From Mesorhizobium sophorae (GTDB taxonomy: Bacteria; Pseudomonadota; Alphaproteobacteria; Rhizobiales; Rhizobiaceae), in contig NZ_NNRI01000017.1 of assembly GCF_002270415.1 (NCBI RefSeq), positions 248,001 to 312,000 on the forward strand: a stretch of DNA of 64,000 bases, given 5' to 3'. Below the pieces are notes generated by a model. It did no database searches, had not been told where the DNA came from, and worked only from the letters and a program-made list of their open reading frames with translations. The position numbers were made by a program, and so were the translations under genes. Shown here piece after piece: positions 26,389 to 34,411 of this stretch (position 1 is the first letter of the stretch; every line of letters starts with the position of its first letter).

Positions 26389-27648
26389 ATGGCCCAGGCA
26401 ATCAGGAAGAAGCCCCTCTCGAAGACAGTCAACGCGGCTGTTTCCGCCCGCATCGTCGCGCAGGACCATTTCCGCACGCTGCGGCTCGGCACGCCGTTCC
26501 AGCCGCGCATCGATGCGTTGGCCAAGACCCAGGACTGGTACAATTGGGCCGGCTACCGCGCGCCAAATTCGCTGTGGAACGAGGAACTCGAATATTTCGC
26601 CATCCGCAGCCAGGCGGCCGTGTTCGACATTTCGCCGATGACCAAATACCGGATCGAAGGGCCGGACGCCGAAGCCTTCCTCGACCGCGTCACCTTGCGC
26701 GATGTCGCTAAGCTCAGGCCGGGCCGTGTCCACTACACGGCGTGGTGCGACGACGAGGGCTTCGTCCTCGATGACGGCACGCTGTTCCGGTTGTCGCCGA
26801 CACGCTTCCGGCTGTGTTCGCAGGAGCGGCATCTGCCGTGGCTGCTCGACAGCGCGATTGGCTTCGATGTCAGCGTCGCGGAGGAAACGGAGGCCGTCGC
26901 CGGGCTCGCGCTGCAAGGGCCGACCTCGTTTGCGGTGCTGCGTGATGCCGGTTTCGCTGGCGTCGAGAAGCTGAAAATATTCGACCTCGCCGATTTACCG
27001 CATGATGGCGGCACCGTCGGCATTTCGCGCACCGGCTTCACCGGCGATCTCGGCTACGAACTTTTCGTCCCGGCCGACAGGGCGCTCAGCCTCTGGGACC
27101 GCTTGATGACGGCCGGCCAACTGCGCGGTATCCGCGCCATCGGCTACACCGCGCTCAATCGCGCTCGCCTCGAAGCCGGGTTGATCGTCGCCAATGCGGA
27201 TTTCACCACAGCCGAGCACGCCATCCGCGCCGATCGCCTGCGCCTGCCGGACGAGATCGGCCTCGGCTTCATGATCGATCTGCAGAAAGGTCATTTCAAC
27301 GGTCGCCGCGCCATCCTCGAGGCTCGCGCCAAACGCAAGCTGCGCCATGTGCTGGTCGGGCTGGAGATCGACGGCAACATCCCCGCCGAACACGCCATCG
27401 TCTACCACAAGAAAAGCCAGGAGGTCGGCCTGGTCAGCGCCGCCATGTGGTCGCCAATGGCCAAGCGCAACATCGCCATCGCCTCGCTGGCGCGGCCGTA
27501 TGGTGACACCATGGTCGAGGACCTCTGGGTCGAGATCTACGCCATGCGCGAGCTGCAGCATCAGAAGCTGATGAAGCGGGCCAAGGTGGTGGCGCGGCCC
27601 TTCATCAAGCTCGACCGCCGCACCGCCAATCCGCCGGCGGATTTCTGA
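26389..27648 (+). CDS. GcvT/DmdA-like aminomethyltransferase family protein
   Basis: A 419-residue member of the tetrahydrofolate-dependent aminomethyltransferase fold. Characteristic segments are AVFDISPMTKYRIEGPDAEAFLDRV, LALQGPTSFAVL, RTGFTGDLGYELFVP and the C-terminal barrel (HVLVGLEIDGNIPAEH). The family includes GcvT, sarcosine and dimethylglycine enzymes and the sulfonium demethylase DmdA, all of which move one-carbon units to folate. In this operon it is the natural candidate for taking up a methyl or methylene group from an N-methylated substrate. An N-terminal extension of ~35 residues precedes the domain. Confidence 0.85.
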   Translation: MAQAIRKKPLSKTVNAAVSARIVAQDHFRTLRLGTPFQPRIDALAKTQDWYNWAGYRAPNSLWNEELEYFAIRSQAAVFDISPMTKYRIEGPDAEAFLDRVTLRDVAKLRPGRVHYTAWCDDEGFVLDDGTLFRLSPTRFRLCSQERHLPWLLDSAIGFDVSVAEETEAVAGLALQGPTSFAVLRDAGFAGVEKLKIFDLADLPHDGGTVGISRTGFTGDLGYELFVPADRALSLWDRLMTAGQLRGIRAIGYTALNRARLEAGLIVANADFTTAEHAIRADRLRLPDEIGLGFMIDLQKGHFNGRRAILEARAKRKLRHVLVGLEIDGNIPAEHAIVYHKKSQEVGLVSAAMWSPMAKRNIAIASLARPYGDTMVEDLWVEIYAMRELQHQKLMKRAKVVARPFIKLDRRTANPPADF

Positions 27649-27650
27649 CC

Positions 27651-27896
27651 ATGACCGACGAAGCCGAACTCGAAACCGCCGAGCAATGGGAGCTGGTCAA
27701 CACGCCGCTCGGCGAGAAATGGTCGGGCCGCACGCGCTATGCCGCCGCCATGTTCTTCTACAAGGGCGGCGAGATGAGCGCCGAGACGCTCGAAGTCTAC
27801 CGCATCTGCGCGCGGCTCGATTCGGAAGATCCGCTGCCGATCATCCGCGATCGCGGTGTCGGCAAGGACTGGCTCAAGCGCATGGGTTTCGAATAG
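27651..27896 (+). CDS. Conserved small protein, last gene of the FAD-GcvT operon
   Basis: An 81-residue acidic, soluble protein (starts MTDEAELETAEQWELV, ends DRGVGKDWLKRMGFE). It starts two bases after the GcvT-like stop, so it is translationally linked. No family was recognised and no metal or cofactor motif is visible. The tight spacing suggests a subunit or accessory protein of the FAD oxidoreductases or the GcvT-like enzyme. It is convergent with the dipeptidase gene, seven bases away. Confidence 0.7.
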   Translation: MTDEAELETAEQWELVNTPLGEKWSGRTRYAAAMFFYKGGEMSAETLEVYRICARLDSEDPLPIIRDRGVGKDWLKRMGFE

Positions 27897-27902
27897 GTCT
27901 TT

Positions 27903-28961
27903 CTACCCGATGGTTCTCTCCAGCATGCTGAGCCAGTTGCGATAGGCGATCTTCTCGATCAGCGCGCGGCCGAAACCGCGCGCCGCCAATGCATCGATCA
28001 GCTTCGGCAGGCCGGCGACATCGCCGATGACGGCTGGGATCATGGCGCCGTCGAAATCCGAGCCAAGGCCGACACCGTCCTCGCCCAGCGCCTGCAGGAG
28101 CGAATCGACATGGCGCACCATGATGTCGAGGCTGGTGTCGGCATTCATCCGGCCGTCCTCACGCAGGAATCCGGTGGCGAAGTTCAGCCCGACCATGCCG
28201 CCGGATTCGCGGATCGCGCCGAGCTGCCAGTCGGTGAGGTTGCGCGAATGGCCGCAGATCGCGTGCACGTTGGAATGAGTGGCGACCAGCGGTGCGTCGC
28301 TGAGCGCGGCGACATCGCGAAAGCCCTTCTCGTTGAGATGCGACAGGTCGATCATGATCTTCAGCTGGTTGCAGGCCTTGACCAGCGCCTTGCCGGCATC
28401 GGTCAGCCCGGGGCCGGTGTCGGGCGAGGACGGAAAGCGGAACGGCACGCCGTGACCGAAGGCGTTGGGCCGGCTCCAGACGATGCCGAGCGAGCGCAGG
28501 CCGGCAGCATGCAACACGTCGAGCATGGTGAGCTCGGGATCGATCGCCTCGACCCCTTCGATGTGGAATACCGCCGCGATCGAGCCTTGCGCCATGGCGT
28601 TGCGGACATCGCCGGCACTGCGGCAGACGGTGAGCCCTCCGGCTCGCTCCAGCCTGAACAGGATCGAGGCCATGGCGATCGTCGAGGTCAACGCATCGGC
28701 GCGCGGGACCTCGGGCGGCAGTGGCTCGGCATCGCTCGGCGCCAGCGGCACGGCGCTGCGCCTGGTTTTCTCGACAGGCGGCGGAAAGATGGCGAACATG
28801 CCGCCGGCAAAGCCACCGGCTTTCGCGCGCGGCAGGTCGATATGACCGCCCGATTTCCCCTCGATGAACAGCTTTTCGACATCCGTGTCTTTCGACTGGT
28901 AGAGTCTGAGCAACGTGTCGTTGTGGCCGTCGAAGACGGGAACGAGGTCGGTTTCGGTCAT
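27903..28961 (-). CDS. Membrane dipeptidase (renal dipeptidase, peptidase M19 family)
   Basis: Zinc-dependent dipeptidase-fold enzyme of 352 residues. The first metal site is D-G-H-N-D at the N-terminus (VFDGHNDTLLRLYQ). Further ligands are probable in VFHIEGVEAI (Glu), THSNVHAICGHSRN (two His) and GLGSDFDGA (Asp). There is no signal peptide, so despite the family name it is probably cytoplasmic. It may hydrolyse dipeptides or N-acyl amino acids. It lies next to the amine island but on the other strand and without the shared operator, so its link to that pathway is uncertain. Confidence 0.9.
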   Translation of the reverse strand: MTETDLVPVFDGHNDTLLRLYQSKDTDVEKLFIEGKSGGHIDLPRAKAGGFAGGMFAIFPPPVEKTRRSAVPLAPSDAEPLPPEVPRADALTSTIAMASILFRLERAGGLTVCRSAGDVRNAMAQGSIAAVFHIEGVEAIDPELTMLDVLHAAGLRSLGIVWSRPNAFGHGVPFRFPSSPDTGPGLTDAGKALVKACNQLKIMIDLSHLNEKGFRDVAALSDAPLVATHSNVHAICGHSRNLTDWQLGAIRESGGMVGLNFATGFLREDGRMNADTSLDIMVRHVDSLLQALGEDGVGLGSDFDGAMIPAVIGDVAGLPKLIDALAARGFGRALIEKIAYRNWLSMLERTIG

Positions 28962-29114
28962 TGGGGGATCATTCGGTTCGTTTGTCGGCGCGGTGGCTGC
29001 GATAGATCATATCCACTTAGGCAAGATGCGCTACCCGTGCAAATGCCAAAGCCATCGAAGCGGGACGACAGCCTGATGTCGCGCCCGTTCCGATCGACGA
29101 AATGCCGGCCGATC

Positions 29115-29414
29115 CTACTGCTTCAGCACGTCTGCCCACTCGTGGTGGCGGCGGAACTGGGCGTTCGCGAACGGGCAAAGCGGGATGATCTTCTTGCCCG
29201 CCGCGCGCGCATCCTCGACGGCGCGGGTGACGAGCCGAAGCCCGGCACCCTGACCGCGGAAGACGTCCGGCACTTCCGTATGGTCGATGATGATCTGGTG
29301 CTCGCCGATCTTGGTAAAGGTCATCTCCGCCTCGGCGCCGTCTGGCCCGCGCAGGACATAGCGACCCTTGGAACCGCGATCTTCCAGTTCGATTTCAGGC
29401 AGTTGGTCCGGCAT
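29115..29414 (-). CDS. Small GNAT-like N-acetyltransferase (YjdJ type)
   Basis: A 99-residue minimal Gcn5-related fold with the acetyl-CoA loop RGQGAG (DVFRGQGAGLRLVTRAVEDARAAG) and the C-terminal CPFANAQFRRHHEWADVL typical of this very small group. Its start is two bases from the stop of the hydrolase gene, so it is the third gene of an operon with the hydrolase and the ring-cleaving dioxygenase. The substrate is unknown. Confidence 0.85.
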   Translation of the reverse strand: MPDQLPEIELEDRGSKGRYVLRGPDGAEAEMTFTKIGEHQIIIDHTEVPDVFRGQGAGLRLVTRAVEDARAAGKKIIPLCPFANAQFRRHHEWADVLKQ

Positions 29415-29416
29415 CG

Positions 29417-30037
29417 CTATACTCCCTGGGTGGCGCCGGCAAAGAGATGCCGTGCCGCCTCGATCTCGTTTGGCCGCACCTCGTGCCCGCCTTCATGCCA
29501 CGCCACTGTGACATCGGCGCCGTCGGCACGCAAATAGGCTTCGAGCCGCGTGGTCAGGTTCGGCGGGCAGATTGGATCGCGCCTACCGGCGGTCACGAGA
29601 ATATGACGGCCGGCGAGACTGCCGTTGATCTCTGGTTCGAACGGGATGAGCGGATGCATCAGCGCCGTGGCATCGAACACCTCCGGCGCGGCGAACACCA
29701 CCGAGGCCAGGATGTTGGCGCCGTTGGAATAGCCGAGGCCGAACACGGATGACGGCTTCGCCGCCTCGATATGGGCCTTGATGAAGCCGGCGATCTTGTC
29801 CGTCGCCCGCGCCAGATCGCCCATGTCGTAGACGCCTTCGCCGGTGCGGCGGAAGAAGCGCGCCGAACCATGTTCCGCCACATCGCCGCGTGGCGAGATG
29901 ATGGTTGCCTGGGGCAAGAGATCGCGCCCCAGCGACAGAAGCTGGTTCTCATCGCCCCCCGTGCCGTGGAAGACGAAGAGCAGCGGACCGCCCGGCGAAC
30001 CGGGCAGCACCTTGTAAGTGTAAGCGTCCTTGCTCAT
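29417..30037 (-). CDS. Alpha/beta hydrolase, carboxylesterase family (MhqD-like)
   Basis: A 206-residue serine hydrolase. The nucleophile elbow is G-Y-S-N-G (GLGYSNGANILASV), the oxyanion strand VFHGTGGDENQL, the acid probably Asp in TAGRRDPICPP, and the base His in WHEGGHEV. It belongs to the phospholipase/carboxylesterase group that includes Bacillus MhqD. Its neighbour at 30042 is MhqO-like; together they match the quinone and aromatic-electrophile detoxification pair MhqO-MhqD. The genes are four bases apart. Confidence 0.85.
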   Translation of the reverse strand: MSKDAYTYKVLPGSPGGPLLFVFHGTGGDENQLLSLGRDLLPQATIISPRGDVAEHGSARFFRRTGEGVYDMGDLARATDKIAGFIKAHIEAAKPSSVFGLGYSNGANILASVVFAAPEVFDATALMHPLIPFEPEINGSLAGRHILVTAGRRDPICPPNLTTRLEAYLRADGADVTVAWHEGGHEVRPNEIEAARHLFAGATQGV

Positions 30038-30041
30038 GGTC

Positions 30042-30974
30042 TCAGCCTTCCAGCTTCTGCAAATGCTGTTCGAGATAGGGCCGCAGATGCTGGTGCTGCG
30101 TTGGCAGCTTCAGCGCCTCACCGAGATGAGCGGTATCCTCATCGCGATCGAAACCCGGTTCGTTGGTGGCGACTTCGAACAACACGCCACCCGGCGTGCG
30201 GAAATAGATCGCCCAGAAATAATCGCGGTCGATCACCGGCGTCACCTGATAGCCGGTGTCCATCAACGCCTTGCGCACTTCGAGCTGCTTGGCGCGGTTC
30301 TCGACGGCGAAGGCGACATGGTGGACGGAGCCCGCGCCGAGATCGGCGAAGGCGGCGCCCGGCAGCGATTCGATGTCGACGACGTCGGCGCCATTGCCGT
30401 TCTTCACCGCCAGCCGCCTGACATTTCCGGACTTGTCGATCTCCTCGTAGCCCATGAACTTAAGCAGCTCCTCGGTGGCGCCGCCATCCTTCAGCCTGAG
30501 CGACACGGAGTGAAAGCCGCGGATCGCCTCATCGGTGGGGATGCCGCCTTTCACCCATGGCTTTCTGGCGTCGGCCTTGTCCTCGACCAGGGCGAAACCA
30601 TCGCCGTCCGGTCCGGCAAAGGCCAGGCGCTTCTCGCCGAATGTCTCGTCGCGCGAAAGGCCCGAGACGCCTTCATCGGCAAAACGCTTTTCCCAATAGG
30701 CGAGCGTGCCTTCCGGCACGGAATAGACCGTGGTGCCGACTTCGCCGACGCCATGACGGCCCTTGCCGATGTTGGGAAACGGAAAATAGGTCATCACCGA
30801 ACCCGGCGTGCCGGCCTCGTCGCCATAGTAGAGATGGTAAACGTCAGGCGCATCGAAATTGACGGTCTTCTTGACCCGGCGCTGACCGAGTTTCCTGGTG
30901 AAGAAATCGTTGTTCTGCCGGGCATCCCTGGCCATCGAGGTGACGTGATGGAGGCCCTTGATCTGATCGAGCAT
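30042..30974 (-). CDS. Ring-cleaving dioxygenase, vicinal-oxygen-chelate family (MhqO-like)
   Basis: A 310-residue protein with two glyoxalase/VOC modules (~5-140 and ~150-285). Probable iron ligands are His9 or His10 (GLHHVTSMARD), a His in SVHHVAFAVEN, and Glu in GGVLFEVATNEPGF. The family opens hydroquinone or catechol rings extradiolically. ATG 30974 was chosen because the VOC fold begins at once. It is the first gene of the operon with the MhqD-like hydrolase and the small GNAT protein and is divergent from the hydrolase gene at 31162. Confidence 0.87.
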   Translation of the reverse strand: MLDQIKGLHHVTSMARDARQNNDFFTRKLGQRRVKKTVNFDAPDVYHLYYGDEAGTPGSVMTYFPFPNIGKGRHGVGEVGTTVYSVPEGTLAYWEKRFADEGVSGLSRDETFGEKRLAFAGPDGDGFALVEDKADARKPWVKGGIPTDEAIRGFHSVSLRLKDGGATEELLKFMGYEEIDKSGNVRRLAVKNGNGADVVDIESLPGAAFADLGAGSVHHVAFAVENRAKQLEVRKALMDTGYQVTPVIDRDYFWAIYFRTPGGVLFEVATNEPGFDRDEDTAHLGEALKLPTQHQHLRPYLEQHLQKLEG

Positions 30975-31105
30975 TGTCTTGCTCCTTCCCTTGGTGCTTG
31001 TGCGGCCCGTGCCGCTGTCCACGCCTATATGAGGACACCACCGCCTGCGGCAAAGGCGGCAAACACAGAATGGACTGTACTTTAATAGTGAACAATCCAA
31101 ATAAC

Positions 31106-31125
31106 TTCGTTCACCAATTGACGAA
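31106..31125. promoter_or_regulatory. Inverted repeat between divergent genes
   Basis: TTCGT and ACGAA arms are ten bases apart in the region between the dioxygenase and sulfatase-like genes. It could be a MarR- or LysR-type site, but no regulator gene is adjacent and the arms are short. Confidence 0.3.
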
Positions 31126-31161
31126 CATGTCAGGCTTGCGCCGTCGCCGGAATTCGGTTCC

Positions 31162-32760
31162 ATGAGCGGCGTTCGACCGTACAGGATAAGGGTATCGCGA
31201 GTGACCGGAAAAGCCAGGCGCCCGAATGTTCTTCTGATCACATGCGACCAGTGGCGCGGCGATTGCCTGTCGTCTGCCGGCCATCCGGTTGTCAAGACGC
31301 CGAATGCCGACGCGCTGGCCGCCGAGGGTGTGCTGTTCAAGCGGCACTATGGTGGTGCGGCACCTTGCTCGCCGGCCCGCGCCTGCCTCTACACCGGCCT
31401 CTACCAGATGAACAACCGCGTCTGCCGCAACGGCACGCCGCTCGACGCCCGTCACGGCAACATCGCGCTGCATGCAAGGAGCCTCGGCTATGATCCGACG
31501 CTGTTCGGCTACACCGACGTATCGCTCGACCCGCGCCTGCTGGCGCCGGGCGACCCACGGCTGCAAAGCTATGAAGGCGTGCTGCCTGGATTCACGGTGC
31601 GCCAGTTGCTGCCCGAGCATCAGAAGCAGTGGCTGTCCTGGCTCAAGCAGCGGGGCATCGATACCGGCGCCGGATCGCCGGATATCCATCGCCCGGTGAA
31701 CGAAGGCGGCAAGGCCGTCAGCAACGCACCGCCCGTTTATTCGAAGGACGAAACCCCAGCCTCCTTTCTGACCGGCGAATTCACGCGCTGGCTCAGCGAG
31801 CAGGAGGCCGATACACCATGGTTTGCCCATCTTTCCTTCATCAGCCCGCACCCTCCCTTCGTCGCGCCGGCGCCATACAACACGCTGTATGATCCGGCTG
31901 ACGGTCCCGCCTTCCACCGTGCGGCAAGCTGGCAGGCAGAGGCAGAGAGCCACCCCTATCTCGCCTATGATCTCGGCCGGCAGAAGCAGGCCAAGTTCCG
32001 TCCCGAGGCCAGTGGCAAGGTGCATGATTGGAGCGGCGACGATTTTCGTCGCATCCGCGCGATCTACTACGGCATGATCTCGGAGGTCGACGCGCAGCTC
32101 GGCCGTATCTGGCAAGCGGTCAAGGCCGCAGGCGCGTGGGACGACACCATCATCGTGCTGACATCAGACCACGCCGAGATGATGGGCGACCATTTCATGC
32201 TGGGCAAGGGCGGCTATTTCGACGGCAGCTACCACATTCCGCTGATCATCCGCGACGCGTGTCACGGCAAGGCCGCCGGCGGCAGTGTCGATCGGTTCAC
32301 CGAAGCGGTGGACATTTTGCCGACGCTTCTCGACCTGCTCGGCGAAGCCCCACAACCGCATCTCGACGGATGCTCGCTAAAGCCTTTCCTGAGCGGCGGG
32401 AGCCCTGCAGCGTGGCGCGATGCCGCGCATTGGGAGTTCGATTTCCGCTCGATTGCCGAGGGCGAAGCCGAACGGCATTTCGGCATCGCCTCACGCCAAT
32501 GCAATCTCGCCGTCATCCGCACGGAAAAATTCAAATATGTGCATTTCGGCGGTAACTTGCCGCCGCTGCTGTTCGACCTGGAAAGCGATCCGGGCGAATT
32601 GAACAATCTCGCCGCCGATCCGGCCCACCTGGCCGTGCGGCTGGAGTTCGCCGAAAGGCTGCTTGCCTGGCGGGCTGAACATCTCGACCAGTCGTTGGCA
32701 TTGGCCGAACTGACCGAGCATGGCGTTGTCGGCCATGTTAGCAGGGGATCACGGCAATAG
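31162..32760 (+). CDS. Sulfatase-family phosphonate monoester hydrolase/arylsulfatase
   Basis: A 532-residue alkaline-phosphatase-fold hydrolase. The modification motif is C69-S-P-A-R, where cysteine becomes formylglycine. Metal sites include Asp29 (LLITCDQWRGD) and LTSDHAEMMGDH. Segments such as GLYQMNNRVCRNGTPLD, ALHARSLGYDPTLFGYT and KYVHFGGNLPPLLFDLESDP closely recall the rhizobial phosphonate monoester hydrolase, so it is probably a promiscuous phosphonate-, phosphate- or sulfate-ester hydrolase. No signal peptide is seen. The start could be ATG 31162 or GTG 31201. Confidence 0.87.
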   Translation: MSGVRPYRIRVSRVTGKARRPNVLLITCDQWRGDCLSSAGHPVVKTPNADALAAEGVLFKRHYGGAAPCSPARACLYTGLYQMNNRVCRNGTPLDARHGNIALHARSLGYDPTLFGYTDVSLDPRLLAPGDPRLQSYEGVLPGFTVRQLLPEHQKQWLSWLKQRGIDTGAGSPDIHRPVNEGGKAVSNAPPVYSKDETPASFLTGEFTRWLSEQEADTPWFAHLSFISPHPPFVAPAPYNTLYDPADGPAFHRAASWQAEAESHPYLAYDLGRQKQAKFRPEASGKVHDWSGDDFRRIRAIYYGMISEVDAQLGRIWQAVKAAGAWDDTIIVLTSDHAEMMGDHFMLGKGGYFDGSYHIPLIIRDACHGKAAGGSVDRFTEAVDILPTLLDLLGEAPQPHLDGCSLKPFLSGGSPAAWRDAAHWEFDFRSIAEGEAERHFGIASRQCNLAVIRTEKFKYVHFGGNLPPLLFDLESDPGELNNLAADPAHLAVRLEFAERLLAWRAEHLDQSLALAELTEHGVVGHVSRGSRQ

Positions 32761-32784
32761 AGCGGTAGGCCTGGATGCGCCGCA

Positions 32785-32824
32785 CCCTACTGCCCTACTG
32801 CCCTACTGCCCTACTATCCTACTG
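32785..32824. repeat. Octamer tandem repeat (CCCTACTG x5)
   Basis: Five consecutive eight-base units: three exact CCCTACTG, then CCCTACTA and TCCTACTG. The last units overlap the stop codon of the PRC-barrel gene. Such arrays can change copy number by slippage; here that would alter only the 3' untranslated region. Confidence 0.75.
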
Positions 32825-34156
32825 CACGATCATGCGCTGCTGGTCACGCTTCTCCGTATAGCTGCCTTTGTCGTAAGCAGTTTGAGCCTCGAGCTGTTCC
32901 TTGGTGAAGGTCGTGTACAGGTACTTCCTGCCATCCTTGTCGGCCATGAATTTGAGATTATCCATGCCGACCGCGACTTCCTTCTCGCCAATGCCGAGGA
33001 AGCCGCCGACGTCGACGATCACAGCGTCAGTCTTGTTGTCGGGCGCCAGCACGACGTCACCGATTTCGCCAACCTTGGCATCATTGGCGCCGTAGACGGT
33101 CGTGCCCTTCAGGTCGTCGGCGCGAATCTCGCCGACAGGCATCTCGGTTAAGGTCGACTTGTCGATGGCCGCCGTCTGGGTCTGGTCGGGTGCCGAGGCA
33201 TCGGGTGTCGAAGCAGCAGGAGCCTCAGCCGTCTTGTCAGCCGGTGCGACGGCAGGAGCCGTGGCATCGGACGGTGCAGCAGCCGGTGCGGTTGCAGCCG
33301 GCTCATTGGAAGCCGTCGTTGCCGGTGCCGGATCATAGGCCTTGCGGTTGAAATCCGGCTGCGCCTGAAGTTCCTCCTTGGTGGTCTGAGCCACCAGCCA
33401 GCGGTCGCCGTTTTTATCCGCCCACTGGGCCTTGCCGAAGTCATAGGTGACATTCTTGGCGCCAAGGCCGAGGAACCCGCCGACGCCGATGACAAGCGAC
33501 TCGGCCTTGCCTTCCTTCGTCAGCACGATGTCGTTGACGCTGCCGATGTTCTGCGCGTCATCGCCGATGCCGTTGTAGACGGTTTCGCCAATGATGTTGG
33601 TGGCGAGATTGCCGTCGGCGCGCTTCACCGGTTCGGCCGGCGCAGCATTCATGTCGACGGGTGTCTGCGCGGTGTCAGCCGGCGCGGATGCAGCCGGAGC
33701 CTTTGCGTCCGTCGATGCGGCCGGTGCCGGAGCCGGTGCATAGGGCTTGCTGTCGAACTCCGGCTGCGCCGTCAGTTCGTCCTTGGTCGTCTGGGCAACC
33801 AGCCAGCGGTCGCCGTTCCTTTCGGCCCATTGCAGCTTGTCGTAATCGAAGGCGACATTCTTCGCTCCGACACCCAGAAAACCGCCCACGCCGATGACGA
33901 CGGACTTGGCCTGGCCATCCTTGTCGAAGACGACATCGCTGACCTGGCCGATGTTCTCGGCATCGTCGCCGGTGCCGTTGTAGACGGTTTCACCGATGAT
34001 GTTGGTGACGATGCTGCCTTCGGTGCGCACCGGAGCGGCGGCTGGCTCCTGAACAGCGGGGGGCTGGGCGGGCGCCGGGGATGTCGCATTCTGCGCATAG
34101 GCCCCGGTCGCGACCAGCGCTGCGAGTGCGGTCGTGGCTAAGAGGTTGCGGGTCAT
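32819..34156 (-). CDS. Exported protein with three PRC-barrel domains
   Basis: A 445-residue protein with a signal peptide (LLATTALAALVATGAYAQ). It has three PRC-barrel repeats of ~80 residues joined by Ala/Pro/Asp-rich linkers. Repeats 1 and 2 are almost alike (TNIIGETVYNGTGDDAENIG versus TNIIGETVYNGIGDDAQNIG; both GDRWLVAQTTK-x-EL), while repeat 3 is divergent (GTTVYGANDAKVGEIGDVVL). Each contains an IGVGGFLG-like turn. The fold mediates binding in photosynthetic reaction centres and RNA maturation; the role of exported versions is unknown. An EcfG-type promoter at 34243 places it in the general stress regulon. Confidence 0.88.
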   Translation of the reverse strand: MTRNLLATTALAALVATGAYAQNATSPAPAQPPAVQEPAAAPVRTEGSIVTNIIGETVYNGTGDDAENIGQVSDVVFDKDGQAKSVVIGVGGFLGVGAKNVAFDYDKLQWAERNGDRWLVAQTTKDELTAQPEFDSKPYAPAPAPAASTDAKAPAASAPADTAQTPVDMNAAPAEPVKRADGNLATNIIGETVYNGIGDDAQNIGSVNDIVLTKEGKAESLVIGVGGFLGLGAKNVTYDFGKAQWADKNGDRWLVAQTTKEELQAQPDFNRKAYDPAPATTASNEPAATAPAAAPSDATAPAVAPADKTAEAPAASTPDASAPDQTQTAAIDKSTLTEMPVGEIRADDLKGTTVYGANDAKVGEIGDVVLAPDNKTDAVIVDVGGFLGIGEKEVAVGMDNLKFMADKDGRKYLYTTFTKEQLEAQTAYDKGSYTEKRDQQRMIVQ

Positions 34157-34242
34157 GATGATCTCTCCTCGTGGGTGATTTCGTACGCGCCGCGCCCGGG
34201 TGAACCGTCGCTGAGGAGGTTCGGACGCGGCATCTTCTTCAC

Positions 34243-34267
34243 AACGTCGTGACCATGCTGTTGTTCC
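34243..34267 (-). promoter_or_regulatory. EcfG promoter of the PRC-barrel gene
   Basis: On the - strand GGAAC-N16-CGTT matches exactly the EcfG (general stress sigma factor) consensus. The -10 element is 86 bases upstream of the ATG. Confidence 0.8.
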
Positions 34268-34330
34268 GACAAAACACTTCGCGTTGTGGCGAAGCCAAGA
34301 AGCGGGGAAGCGCCTGCGATTTTTCAAAAC

Positions 34331-34355
34331 GGAACCTTTCCCGCTTCGTCGCGTT
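34331..34355 (+). promoter_or_regulatory. EcfG promoter of the DAG kinase-like gene
   Basis: GGAAC-N16-CGTT, exact, ending 56 bases before the ATG at 34412. It is divergent from the PRC-barrel promoter. Confidence 0.8.
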
Positions 34356-34411
34356 TCAGCCCGTGGCTGGGTCTATCCCGGCCCTATCGTGATGGAATGG
34401 CGGAGCGGGGC

